Shown here piece after piece: positions 47,318-59,501 of a DNA stretch of 64,000 nucleotides. The notes under the pieces were generated by a model, which searched no databases, was not told where the DNA came from, and saw only the letters and a list, made by a program, of their open reading frames with translations. The DNA comes from Rhododendron vialii (taxonomy: Eukaryota > Streptophyta > Magnoliopsida > Ericales > Ericaceae), in NCBI RefSeq assembly GCF_030253575.1, contig NC_080568.1:19864501-19928500 (forward strand), given 5' to 3'. Position numbers and translations under genes: made by a program. Within the stretch, counting starts at the first letter, position 1, and each line of letters starts with the position of its first letter.

Positions 47318-48401
47318 AGGGGGAGGGAAATGGAGACAAATGGGGTCAACTGACCCCACTGCCATCTAGTTTTCAACGGAGATATTTATAGTTCACACCC
47401 AAATTATGTTAATTGACCTTCAAATTCTCAATTTGCCCCCAATTCATTTTAAAGGTTTGTGATTTAGAAAACTTAAGGAGGGCAAATAGAATCTCCTCTT
47501 CTCCCTCAAAGACAAATCCCGAAACCTAGTATTGGAGATGTTACGTTGGAGAATTTGCCGATTGTTTTCTTGATAACTCGAGGTAAGTTTGAATCATGTG
47601 TTCTTTTTCTTGTACGATTGATATTCTCACACTGTAAAGCCCTCTTCTAAATTCAGAACCGTTAAAATCAATGAAGAACACAATCATGAGGTGGTCTAGT
47701 AGGAGTAATCGGGAGTGCTATGCAAAAGTTTAAGTAATTTTGTTTCGGACTTTCATTGTGTATTTTGGGCGGTATAGATTGGGTCTCAATAGAATGATGT
47801 TTGATAGTTAAAATCTGTTGGCTTGGTTTTTTTTTTTTTTTTAGTACCACCTTTTTGATAAAATACCTCATTGAGCTCCCATAAAGTGTTTAATAATCAT
47901 TCAATTTGATTGTATACATAGTGCTATGCAAAAGTTTAAGTAATTTTGTTTTGCACTTTCGTTGTGTATTTTGGGCTTTTAGTACTACATGTTTGATAAA
48001 ATGCCTCATTGAGCTCCCATAAAGTGTTTAATGATAAAATGCCTCATTGAGCTCCCATAAAGTGTTTAATAATCATTCAATTTGATCGTATCCATAGGTA
48101 ATAATGATAAAATGCCTCATTGAGCTCCCATAAAGTGTTTAATAATCATTCAATTTGATCGTATCCATAGGTAACGATAGTATTTTTGATAGCATTACAA
48201 ATAAGATCTTTTCCAAAGTTTGAATTAAAAGTCGCAGAAGTCGATTGTAAAACAAAGCTATGTTAATTTATCAATATATATCAACTTTTTGTTTTAATTG
48301 TAACATAACTGTTTATTTTGGTTAACAAATCAAAAAAGTGAATTGCACATAGTTTTAATTTTTGACCCCACAAATAAAAAATCATAGCTCTACCCCTGGC
48401 C
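47318..48401. mobile_element. Non-autonomous hAT-like element
   Basis: The 7 bp repeat TCAGTTA flanks it (47311-47317 and 48402-48408; the eighth base differs). Ends AGGGGGAGGGAAATGG and CTACCCCTGGC pair imperfectly, and GGGGTCA/TGACCCC words lie near both ends. No transposase. The interior holds tandem repeats and mRNA-leader-like sequence at about 47490-47580 of unknown origin. Confidence 0.55.
47713..48175. repeat. Nested direct repeats
   Basis: GCTATGCAAAAGTTTAAGTA occurs at about 47717 and 47925. GCCTCATTGAGCTCCCATAA or its variant occurs four times between 47865 and 48140, the last two as units of about 80 bp. This indicates successive local duplications. Confidence 0.85.
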
Positions 48402-48409
48402 TCAGTTAC

Positions 48410-50208
48410 CATTTTTATATATATATTCCTATTTGATCATAAAAGACAATATTTACATAGAGATATATATTGTCTAAAAAGTGAAGGTAGAGAGGTATGG
48501 ATTTGTTAAAAGAATATTCTCTATATCTTCTAAAAAGAATGATGGCTACAAAGTTATCAGAAAGTGATCTAACGATTGTAGAGATTGCTCTCAATTATAT
48601 GTCTAGACATTTTTAACAAAAACCGCTATGTTTTATAGTATAGATATAGATAACTCACGAGAAGAAATAAGGAGAACCTTTCTTCTGATATTTTGTTATA
48701 ATGGTATCGCAACGAATTTTATGGAGTTCTGTTAATGGTTGTTCATTTCGCTAAAATAGCACGTATGAGGGTGTACCGAGGATATTTAGTCGATGCATTT
48801 ATAAGCTGCCAACGACTCAAATCAAAATCCTAGACGTGCATGGCTACAAACACAATGTCCAAAAATATGCATCATCGCTTTGTTTGGTAAAAATTGTAAC
48901 AAACCTACAATATGATGAGTTCCTAGAATTTTTCTTCCCAGAATAGGTTCTCTTTGATTCCATCTCGGAATATCTGGACCAGCTGCGTGCACTCATTCCG
49001 TTAATACAAACATACAGACACACTCAGACAATAAAAGCGATTGATGGAATTGCCTTCTCTCAAGGGCCCAATTTGTTGTTTTTCCCTCTCAAAGCTCACA
49101 TGGGTTAGTGGGACATTTCTATGGAGCAGAAAGGGGGGAAAAATGGACAAGTCCACAGCAATAATAACGTAGACAAATTTGCAAGACCATTTATTTACAC
49201 CAACAGATCTTGTTTGCAGAAAAGTTTGATTGGTCCCTAGCCTTGCCCCACCCACCCCCCACCACCACCATTCCTTCTTCACACATCTGGCACTCTGAAC
49301 TCTGAAGCAAATCAACGTGGTGTCATTAAAAGTCTCATCCCGCCGACACTCCCCCGAGGATGGATGCATTTTACTGTACCATAAAATGATCAGACACCCC
49401 CACCCCCCACCAACTTCCATTACACCCCCACTGGCAGCTTCCATTGCTTTTCATTCTGTGAACTTGTGCTGACTGCTGCTGTGGCCACATACTCGAGATA
49501 TGGTATACTTCAATCCCAATCCGGAAATCGAGGCCACGATTCACTTCAGCGCCAATGTGGTACTCTTAACCATTTACGTGGTGACGAATTTTTGAGTAAA
49601 GACATTATCACTTACTTTTGTTAAGTGATTGATGTGATGCACATTGTGGGGTGGCGACCTTTTGTTTGCTTGGAGTATCGCATAGCAATGCCATATGCTA
49701 CTCCGATAGTACCCAATAATTCACCTGACCTTCTTAAGATTGGTAAAAAAACAAGAAGAAGAAGAAAAGGGAGCAATGCCACGGACACGGAATTGGCCGA
49801 AGGCTTTTTTAGTAGTAAGTCCCTTCGACTTTATTTTCTCAGAATAAGATCACTACAAATTTTGTAAGAAGCCATATCTCAATTACACATTTCTTGAATA
49901 TGGAGAGGTTCACGTTAAGGGACGGCGGAGTTCCTGCCTGCCCTACATATCTTGATAGACGATGTAGTCTTACGTGGATAACATTCCAACACAATTCCGG
50001 ATACACATACATCCACAACTGTCCAAATGTCCAATGTGTGTAGATTCCAAGTGTGAATATTGTAAAATCCCCAATCTCAAACAATTCCGAACGCATTTGA
50101 CAGGGAGCTAGAGAGCACACAACCCAGATTAACAACAAAATAGGAGCAGAATCAATAATCGTACCTCATAAAGTTATATGGAAAGAACAAACAATAATCT
50201 GCGGTAAA

Positions 50209-50248
<40 letters not shown>

Positions 50249-51220
50249 ATTCATGTTCCCGTTAGGTAGCCCAACCCCATCACCAATAGCTAACCGGTTG
50301 GACTTGTTTGACCGAGTTCTCTGGTCTGTAGCTAGTACAGAACTTAACAATTAAGTCCGTACATCACTGGTGTTGGCCTGTTGGGTAGTGAATTGTCGCA
50401 ACTATAAGGCATCATTCTTAATTTTAAACTTAATTATTTTCTCCGTTTTGTGTGTGTTGTTCGTCTTTTCTAAATTTTTGTTAGATTTGAGTGATATTTT
50501 TTGAATTAATCATCCATATCAACGAGAGGAACTTAAAAAGTAAAAAATTATCACCGAAAGCAAAAAAGAAATCACTAAAAACGAAAAAAAAGTATCAAAT
50601 AACTGTCTTATTTGTCTAAAGTGCTGTCTTATTTGAATTTTTTCAACATCGGTCCACATTTTTTATACTTTTACGATTTATCTCGTCGAAAAGAACGATT
50701 AATCCCAAAAATTAAGACGAAAAGCTAAACAAAAAGTTAAGAAAAATAAAAAATACTAAAATAAGTTTCAAACATATAAGTTTACAAGAACGCAGCCTAA
50801 ACAATTATACTCCAAAACCGTTGGTAATGGAAAACTTTGCACCGTCTTCACATAATTTGTCTGCCAGGAGAACACTAACAAAAGCAAAAGCAAAAGCATT
50901 AACACAACAATATTAGCAGTCTGCCAACCAGAAAGCAAGAGTCGTAAAATACACCCATTACCAAAAACGACGTCGGTAGATCTCACAGCACGGAACATGT
51001 AGAATGAGTTACTTTGAGTCACCTTTTGATTCGATGATAATATATACAATGTGGCTGGCAACCATTCTAGGCTAATCAAAACTTTTGGAAATTAAGGACT
51101 CAGATGTGTATCAGTACTCAGAAGGAGAGATAACATCATCAATCTTCAGAATCATCTTGACAACTTGGGTTGCTAGCAATATCGATCTGCTGCTGCTTCC
51201 CAATTAGTGTCTCAAATACA
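48410..51220. other. Intergenic, no gene recognised
   Basis: Contains C-rich CCACCCCCCACCACC stretches near 49245 and 49400, and a pure (TC)n microsatellite at 50213-50244. The 147-residue frame at 49001-49444 (-) reads through simple sequence and matches nothing known to me. Confidence 0.5.
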
Positions 51221-51224
51221 TTTT

Positions 51225-51610
51225 GCTCAAATACAAGGTTTTGGGTCATGACATGGCCGCTGTTGGGAATTTTCTCTTTGTGGTGCGCGGTTGTGTTTTC
51301 TAGATTTCGACGTGAAGTTTGGATGATGAAGGAGTACGGGGTAACAGAATCGTGGACCAAATTTACGATTAATTATGGGATATGGTTATTGGAGTTGTTG
51401 TGTTTATTAGCAGAGGACGAATTTTTGTTTAGAACCAAAGGAAATGTGGAGGGAGTACTCCAAGATAAATTGGTTGTGTACAATTTGAAAAAGAAAACAC
51501 TGAGGGACATGGTGGCTCATGGTATTCCATCTAAATTTCATGATGGGGGCACCTATGTCAAGAGCCTTAATATCTCTCCTAATCATGGAGGAGGGAATGG
51601 GAGGCAATGA
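51225..51610 (+). pseudogene. 3' fragment of an FBA-type F-box gene
   Basis: Encodes REVWMMKEYGVTESWTKFTI ... LCLLAEDEFLFRTKGNVEGV ... QDKLVVYNLKKKTLRDMV ... TYVKSL. This is clearly homologous to the C-terminal third of the F-box sequence at 57725-58990 (EVWMMKEY, LCLLAED, DKLVVY.-KKKTLRDMV, GTYVKSL). Homology fades upstream of about 51225, and no F-box precedes it. A truncated duplicate of the neighbouring gene, 6-7 kb away in the same orientation. Confidence 0.82.
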
Positions 51611-51854
51611 ATGAGAAGTGTGGGGGTAGAAAATCATTACTCTATTACCAGGGATACGAAGCGTTGAAAAGTCAAAGTCTTAAGTCCAAACCGCAGAATG
51701 ATGGAATTATCCATATATGTAAAGCAAAACATTCTAATGAGCAAAGCGACACGATTCATTAAGAAGAAGACATTCTCATTAAATAAATGGAGATAATTAC
51801 ATTTCGATCCCCAGGTTATACAATTCAAAAGAGACTAAAGAAACATGAAAAGTG

Positions 51855-53021
51855 ACGCCGTTTGGGTGTTTTTGGGTTTCCGACCGGTTCATATCCTTGG
51901 GGAACTAATTTGTGCTTATTGCGAGAGGATCCATGTGACCTTGGTTTCCTTCTCTCCGGCCGTGCCGACCTGTCGTTCTTTGGACGTCCGGGTGCGATGA
52001 TGGTGGGCGCGAGCGTGCATCACCGATCTAGCTTTGGTGGCTGCTGATGGAGCAGGTCTGTGGTTGTAGGATGGTTTGATGATAGTGTGGTGTTGCTGGG
52101 TTGGCCAGAGATGGTTTCCTAGGGTTTTAGAGGGCAGTAAAGGTAGCGAAGGGTCTGGGGTGTAGATCTTACTGGTTTAGGTTTAGGATTATGTTTTTTG
52201 TCGGTTTTTGTTTTAGGTTTGCAGCAGTTTGGGGGCTTTTAGGCTTAGGGTTTTGTGCAGGTGTTTTGGGGTTTTTGAGGGGTGGATGTTGGGTGGTTGC
52301 AGGGCGGAAGCAGTGATGTTTTGGACGCTTGGTGGCGGTTTTGCAACGGAGCAGGGCAGCATGATGGCTGAGGTTGTGGTGGAGCTACAAAGGATGTATT
52401 TCTCAGTGTATTTTCAGGTGATGGTTGCTGGCGGCTGAAGGTGGTGATTGGAGCTTGGATCTGGGTTTCTGATGGCAGCAATTGCAGAGGCAAGGGTGAT
52501 TCTCATGGGTGATGGTTGGGATGCAAAGCGTTTGTGGCTGGCTCGGGGCATTTTTGGGATTGGCAACATACGGTGGTCTGCGCGATAATAGCGGCGTTTC
52601 GTATTCCGATCTTTTGTGGTTTTTGGTTGAATAGTTTCAATTTTTGGGTGTTTAGGCTTTGAAGGTGGTGATTGGAGCTTGGATCTGGGTTTCTGATGGC
52701 AGCAATTGCAGAGGCAAGGGTGTTTCTCACGGGTGATGGTTGGGATGCAAAGCGTTTGTGGCTGGCTCGGGGCATTTTTGGGATTGGCTACATACGGTGG
52801 TCTGCGTGATAATAGCGGCGTTTCGTATTCCGGTCTTTTGTGGTTTTTGGTAGGATGGTTTCAATTTTTGGGGTGTTTAGGCTTTGGTTGGTCTCGGACC
52901 AGTGATTGGGTCTCGGGTAGTGTTGAAGATTAAGTAAGTTTAATTTTGTTTTTGTCCTTGTCCTTTTAATCTTTGTAATCTTGCAGGGATTAATAAATGT
53001 TTTTTGCCGATAAAAAAAAAA
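51855..53021 (+). mobile_element. PolyA-tailed retroposon, LINE-like 3' end
   Basis: G/T-rich, mRNA-like sequence with no clear coding, ending TTTTTTGCCGATAAAAAAAA at about 53021. This tail type resembles the one at 9604. A 224 bp segment is tandemly duplicated (52441-52664 and 52665 to about 52888; GGAGCTTGGATCTGGGTTTC in both). No target duplication found and the 5' end is uncertain. Confidence 0.5.
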
Positions 53022-54391
53022 TCACTAACTTTCTTTCTCTCTTTCTTTATTTTACTTTTCTTTCTTTTCTATAGGTACCAAACAGGGCATTAAATTTCCA
53101 TACTGCTTTGTTTAGAAGTCGAGGGAAGTGAGAGAAAATAAAATGAGAAAATTAGCCATAAGGACGGTAAAATAGTTTTCATTTAGGGGAAAGACACTAT
53201 CAAAATAGTTTTCAATGGATGTCCTTCAACTTTTTGAGTTTTTTAGCTATGAGGCCAAAACATATTTAGACATTTTCATAGGATTTTTGGGTGTACTTTC
53301 CTATTACAGGGTTTTAGTGGTTTACGCACTTTCATTGGGTACCATAGGATTTTAGGCACTTTTATATAGGGTACCCTAGGATTTTAGGAACTTTTATAGG
53401 CATATTTGTCTTTATGTTTTATTGCAAAAGGTGTTTGTCCTTGAGCTCAAAAAATGTAAATATAATGAATTTTTGGCTAAATCTCCCAAACCTAAGGAAA
53501 AGAAAAGGACAAGAAAATAAAATAAAATGGGAGGAAATTTACTATTCACAAAATTTAAAACTGTTATTTTCTTCTCTCCTTCTCTTCCAACCAAACAATA
53601 GGAGGGAAAAAAATTTAGTTTTCCTTTCCTTTCTTTTAAGTTCCAAATAGAGCCAAAGTACTTTATAAAACTAGGTACATCACGACGTGCAAGGCACGTC
53701 GATCATGCCCATTGAATTGAACGGTGTTGAATATTTCTGAAAGCATAGGCTGCATAAGTTTGATAAAGAGTTTCACATACATAAGTACGCCATATTTATG
53801 ATTACAAAAGGCCTAACAAAATTATATTGCACTAAAACAATTTACTTTGCCCTTGATCCCTTCTCAAACTAATCTAAACCAATCATATAGATCAATCCAA
53901 AGAAAAGTGAACAAGGAAGATAGTCTTTACCAGTTAAATGATTCATCAAAAATTTACACATTTCATCAATACCATCAAACAATAAGTTCCATATTGTTTT
54001 ACTTCTCATGTTTAATGTTAAAACAAAGTATACTGGTTTTCAATATCATCGAATCCATATACTTGTTTTGGAAGAGAGAAGCCATATCCTCAACTAAGCC
54101 CCTTGTGTAAAATCTCCCCCAACTCAAAACTTGAAGTCCCAGAAACCCAATTTGCTGAACAACTTTTGTAATAGGAAAGTCACTCTTGGAGTTGATAATA
54201 TACGCTATTGTTAATGACCTCACAAGCTGTAATTACTTCTCTACTTGCAGCTCAATTAAAATCAATGGTCAAAAGGAAACTCTTCCTAACCAAAAATCTA
54301 TCACGAGAACCGTTAAACATAAAGAGAGGCACATAAACATATGCCATCTCTACTTCCAATCTTGAGGGACAAAGTAAGAGTAATAGCATAC

Positions 54392-54467
54392 CGTCTCATC
54401 AACTTCTCTAGGTAATGTGATTTTTCGTCCATTCTGCATGCCCTTCTCCACAATAACTTCCAAAGGC
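54392..54467 (-). pseudogene. Captured exon of a type A DnaJ (HSP40) gene
   Basis: On the minus strand TTTCCCAG precedes a 76 bp exon encoding PLEVIVEKGMQNGRKITLPR followed by EVDET, then GTATGC. This is the C-terminal substrate-binding region of plant DnaJ homologs related to yeast Ydj1 (pattern LEV.VEKGMQ.G.KIT). Both splice borders survive. No neighbouring DnaJ exons were recognised, so it is an isolated fragment. Confidence 0.75.
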
Positions 54468-54936
54468 CTGGGAAAGGAATTCAAATAAGTTAGAAATTGT
54501 TAGTTAGCACCACACCAGATGGACAATGGATCCATATTGAGTTAGTAATGATCATGATTCAACATCCATAGATAGTTGTTTATGGTTAAGTACCATGCGA
54601 AAAACCAAATCAGACCTTTGAAGATTTATGGCAATGTCTTGTGGTTTCTAGATAGCTACAACATAACTTGAATTTGACAATTCGTGTTTACCTAGTGTCC
54701 CAAAAGGCCCTTAGCATGTTGAGAGTTTCTCTAGTCTTACTTTTGTTTTTCTCATAATTTACTGAATTCAGTACTTTTCTATGCATTTCTTTCTTTTTCT
54801 CCAATATCAAAGTTCTCGTTCAAAAGGGTTTCTTTTTATCAAATTTAAACATTTTAGAAAAATCAAGTTAGATATGCTAATCAAAAAACATCAATCTACT
54901 GAAACTTAGTTTGTAATTAGCCTAATAATAACTAAC

Positions 54937-55232
54937 CTTGCTGCAACTGGTAATAACAACTTCATCTCCATCTTCTAGAAATTTACAACTTGTTCCAGCT
55001 AAAAACGGTTGTTTTTGTCCATTCCATGTTAGTTCCAACAAACATCCATGTTATACGCATCTTATTCACAGGAGGATCTAGAACCTAAGCACCATGTGCT
55101 TATAAAATCAGATAGAAACCAAACTTGAGAAAGCTTACAGGTCCTCTAATTTTCCCAGTCCTAAGGAGATTACCATGCCTCAAGTTGCAATCATTGATGG
55201 GATGATGTGCAAGTTGTTGAGTCACTATCCAA
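54937..55232 (-). pseudogene. FAH: Captured exons of fumarylacetoacetase
   Basis: Two exons on the minus strand. Exon A (55232-55139) encodes WIVTQQLAHHPINDCNLRHG and NLLRTGKIRGP, then GTAAGC. Exon B (about 55048-54937) encodes GCLLELTWNGQK, then FLAGTSCKFLEDGDEVVITS and CSK, then GTTAGT. Fumarylacetoacetase is the last enzyme of tyrosine breakdown; these pieces match its C-terminal catalytic half (TQQLAHH.IN.CNLR.G.LL.TG.I.GP; LELTWNG; FLEDGDEV). Only a small part of the gene is present, so it is non-functional. Retained intron borders show genomic capture. Confidence 0.85.
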
Positions 55233-57724
55233 CTGTTTCTTTTTTGGGTTTAATACATCTTTTGGCTTTCCCTCATGGTTGGATAGAAAAATCTACAATT
55301 ACATTAATAACGCAATGGTGAGAGTAAACCATGTTTATATGGAGTACGGACAACAAAACATAAACATTCGTCATTGACTGGTTCTTCGTCCATGGCATAA
55401 GCACAAAACATCATAGTTCTAACACTACAGCATAGTTCTCCTTAGGGACAATTTCTAGATGCTTATTACATTCCTAACAAAACTAAGAAGGAAAATTTTG
55501 TATCTAGTAATCAGTTTCTAGTGAGAACAGAGAAAAAAATACCAACTCGATGGCATAACCTAGAGTCGTGTAGAGTTATTGAGGTGGAGAGAGAGAGGCT
55601 TGAGATCCATTATTCTTGCAATTGCCAAAATTTTAAACCTGCAAAATGAATTAACGCACTCAAAGACCAACAAATGAACTTCATGAACACATTTTTTAGA
55701 GCGAATAGAGAGTAATTGTCATACATAGCAAGAAAGGCCCTTGGCCTTCTCCCCCATGACTCTCAGTCTTCCAAAATGGAGAATGCATGAACTCCAAGTT
55801 TCAGAGTGCAAACACAAGTCCAACCCCAAGTCAGGGCCAAAGAAAAAGTCACTCTAGCTTTGTGTTTTGGCTATGAATATCTTTTTCCATCCAATGAGAC
55901 GTATGAGTTTTGACCATGAATATTTCATGTGATTTCTGTGTGTGAGATGATGTCTAAAAGCTAGCCTTTCATTGTTGATGCAATGCACATGCACATTTGA
56001 TATGTATAAATTCTACTTGCACTTATAATGTCACATAGAAAAATTTCTTATAATATGCAACCACTGTTCAATCCAGTACACATCTAACTAAGAAAAGAAA
56101 ACCTACAGTGATTAAGGACCCAAAGTGTTGTGTTCTGGAAAGAATAGATCTCTGAATCAAGGCATTCAATAGAAGTGTAATTGGCCAGAGTATCAGTAGA
56201 CAAATATGCCTCCCTATACATGCCTGCATGTTTTGCAGGTCTACTAAGAGAATCTCGATTGTTTCAATCTTAAAGTTGCAACCATTTTGCCATGTGCGGG
56301 GTGAAACAGGAGAGGGGACCTTGTTTAACAAACAGTTCATCCGGTGTCTCCCATCTGTTCAGGTCCAAAAAACAAAGGGAAAGATGCATGAACATTATGC
56401 ATGTCGAATTGTTGGAAATAGGGCCAATTATGCTTGTCAAATTGATTATTGAGAGTATGGAAGTGCTTCTAAAAAGCAAGTACAACGTTCAGCAACAATT
56501 AAAAACTACAAGAGAAATAAAGAACATACTAACCGCATATGCATAAATAAACAAATAGCTATGCAAGGTGTAAAACACAATTTCCCCAGGTAAAAATGAT
56601 GGGTATAGAGCAAGATACATATACATATGCAGCTGTGTTTAATAAGAAAAAAGTGTTAGAAGTTTTAACTCAAATAACAATAAATAAAAAAAAGCATTAG
56701 ATCTACAAATTACAAATCAAGACACAAACCCAGCAAAGATCAACAAAAGCCCATGCAAACAAAGGGAAAAGAAGTTTCTTTTTCTACCTAAATCTTTGGC
56801 GACTAACATGAACCTCACTTTCTCACTCTTTCTCTTTATCGCTGTGTTTTTAAGTTGCTTGCAAAAATAGAACAAGACTTGTTTCGCTTGCAAATCTTGG
56901 CGAAGCTAGATCTGATGAAGCTAGCCGAGTGATGAAAATGCTCAAGAAGTGAACATGCAACACAAATGACCCTAAATGCTAACCCTGAATAAGTCAAAAT
57001 CACTAAACCCTAAATGCAAGAAAAATTGAAAACGCTACATCTCCCAAAGCTACTGAAGTCACAATAACATCACAAAAGCAACACAAATGCCGCCACATTA
57101 GCCAAACCAAATACCATGCAACACAAATGGAGAAGACAAAAAGCATGAAAAAACCCAACCCAACCAAAACCCTCTCCCCATAACATCCATTCACGGAACC
57201 TCCAATCAACAACCAACAAACCCTAAAAAAAGAAAAAATGTCGCTATATTAGCCAAACCAAATACCATGCAAACCGCAGCAAAGAACAGGCATCAGAAAA
57301 AGCCAGCGAGCATGGAGTCAAACCTTCTCAGAAGGAGCACAAGCCGTCGATCTAAGCACTGGACGGAGCTACTAACCTAGGCGAGATTTGGCGAAAAGAT
57401 CTACTCTACAATTGAGATAGTGTGAAGTCAAAATTGATGATCTCGAGAGAGAGAGAACTGATCAAAGAAAGAAATGGCATGGTGGTCTGAAATTTTGGAA
57501 AGTAAAGTGGGTGTCTTCTAATGCTTCACCCTCACGCCACGTAACTCACAAAGTGGAAGAGTAAAATTACCCTTCTAACCAACTGACCAAGAACAAAATC
57601 CCAGCAATAGAGGTGTAAAATCATCCAAATTGGCCAAAAATTGTCATGCGATTGAATTGCCCAAAGTGATTCTTTTTTAGGAGGAGGAGGAGGGAGGGAT
57701 TACCAGAGCCCCCAAAAACTGAAG

Positions 57725-58990
57725 ATGAAGAAGAAGAAGACGACGACGATTGTGTCCAACGGTGATGCCAAGGGCTACTCAATCTAGAGAGTTAACCTTC
57801 CACCGGAGATCCTCGCCGACATACTCTCATGGTTATCAGTCAAATCTCTCTGTAAATTAAAGTGTGTCTCTCCCTCTTGGAATTCCCTAATCTCTTCCCC
57901 CTATTTAGCCAAAACCCATCTCAAACGAAACCCTAGTCAAGAAATCATTCTCTTATGAGACTCTGAATATCTCTACTCCGTTGATGTCGCCGCCACAATT
58001 CCCGCCGCAAAAAAGCTTAATTTCCCCTCGGTCCAATACTCCCACAAGTGGGTCAAGGTTTTTGGGTCTTGCAATGGCTTGCTTCTTGTTTGTGATCAAG
58101 ATTATTCCCAATTTCTTTTGAATCCATCCACTAGAGAACGTAAGAAGCTGCCCACTTTCCCTTCTTTTATTTTGAATTTGATTTCTGAGCCATTTATTTT
58201 TCTACATGGTTTTGGTTATGACTCGTCTACAGATGATTACAAGGTTGTGATGCTCTCTTGTTGGTATAATAACTCTGATCTTAAATCCTATTGCAACCAT
58301 TATGCTAATATTACATATGTGGTTGTCTATTCAATGAAAACTTATGCTTGGAAGAGCATTCAAGGTTCCCATCATCATCCTTTGGGATGTCCTTCTAGGG
58401 TATACTTTAGTGAGCATCTTCATTGGTTTTGTAAGGGGAGTGGTGGTTTGGATGGTTCTTTAGTTATTGTTGCTTTCAATTTGTCAGATGAGATTTTCAA
58501 GGAAGTGCCCACTTTGTTTAGTCATTCCGAGATTTGGTATCATTGCATGGCAGTTCTTGGGGGTAGTCTCTGTGTGATTGTCTACCCGCCTAATTTCTGT
58601 AATGAAGTTTGGATGATGAAGGAGTACAGGGTAAGAGATTCGCGGACCAAATTTATGATTAATACTAAGATGGTGCTATTGGATTGGTTGTGTTTGTTAG
58701 CAGAGGACAAAATTTTGTTGAAAATCAAAGGAAATGTATTGGAGGAAGTGGACCAAGATAAATTGGTTGTGTACAGTATGAAAAAGAAAACACTGAGGGA
58801 CATGGTGGTTTGTGGCATTCCGCCTAAGTGTCCATACGAGGGCACCTATGTCAAGAGCCTTGTCTCTCTTAATCATGGAGGAGGGATTGGGAGAAATGAA
58901 TGGGAAACTTCTTCAGGTAGTTTTTGTGAAACTCAAATGAATTTTTGCCTTCTTATTTCATGCAAATCCATCTCTATGTTGGATGCATGA
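57725..58990 (+). pseudogene. F-box protein (FBA/kelch-type interaction domain), two premature stops
   Basis: One continuous 422-codon frame broken only by TAG at 57785 (codon 21) and TGA at 57956 (codon 78). The F-box lies at about codons 22-68 (VNLPPEILADILSWLSVKSL; SWNSLISSPYLAKTHL). Then come the F-box-associated repeats GSCNGLLLVCDQDYSQFLLN, PSTRERKKLPTFP and FGYDSSTDDYKVV. F-box proteins are substrate adaptors of SCF ubiquitin ligases. The first stop precedes the F-box, so normal translation would fail; the frame beyond is otherwise clean. The second stop fits a C-to-T change of CGA. A reinitiated C-terminal product without F-box is possible but unproven. Confidence 0.85.
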
Positions 58991-59500
58991 GGAGCGGACG
59001 CCACGGGATCCCTCTCTTTGCTGGATGAGGAGCGGAGGTCCTCTTGGTCCCGCTCGAAGCATTGTGGCTCAGTAAGCGGTCTGAGCCCCATTTCCAGAGC
59101 CACTACACTTATTTGAAAAAAGTACTTCTAGGATAATTAATTTAAAATTTGTGTCTAGAATGCATTGTTTCGTGCCTTTAGGCACAAGCAATCCCGTGCC
59201 TGATTGTTCGAGCTGTATATTGCACGCGAGTTTAGTATTTATTTGCATGTACTGATTGTTCAAGCCGTGCTTGAAGGCACAAGCATGCGCAAGTTAAATA
59301 ATAAGCTTCAGCTTTATATAAGGTTTTGTACGTACTAGTCAATGAAATTCAAAGAACGATACACACACATATCATTCTCAGTTACACCCACAATGACCAT
59401 TTTGACATGTACTCTACACAGGGCACAAGAAATGAAGACCCACAACTCCTTTTTGGTCATTATACATCCTAGACTCACATTACAAATAATGACAAAGCAG
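58991..59500. other. Intergenic, no gene recognised
   Basis: A short repeat of GATGAGGAGCGGA (about 58987 and 59024) and a pair of GATTGTTC / GTGCCTT..GGCACAAGC words at 59175-59285 that suggest a small degraded palindrome. Confidence 0.4.
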
Positions 59501-59501
59501 T

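Larger units (their letters stand above)
53671..57400 (-). mobile_element. Helitron (3' end defined, 5' end uncertain) carrying host gene fragments
   Basis: On the minus strand the terminus reads CGACGTGC-CTT-GCACGTCG (8 bp hairpin stem, 53683-53701), then TGATGTAC, then CTAG next to a host T. This is the canonical Helitron 3' end (hairpin about 10 nt before CTRR, inserted between A and T). No terminal inverted repeats or target duplication are expected. Upstream on the minus strand lie exon fragments of at least two unrelated host genes. No Rep/helicase was seen, so the element is non-autonomous. The 5' TC end was not located; 57400 is a guess based on where the F-box locus begins. A 150 bp spaced repeat (TTAGCCAAACCAAATACCAT at about 57098 and 57248) lies near that end. 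Confidence 0.65.

Noticed and set aside
49001..49444. 147-residue minus-strand protein
   Set aside because: Includes G/C-rich simple stretches and no recognised domain or splice context.
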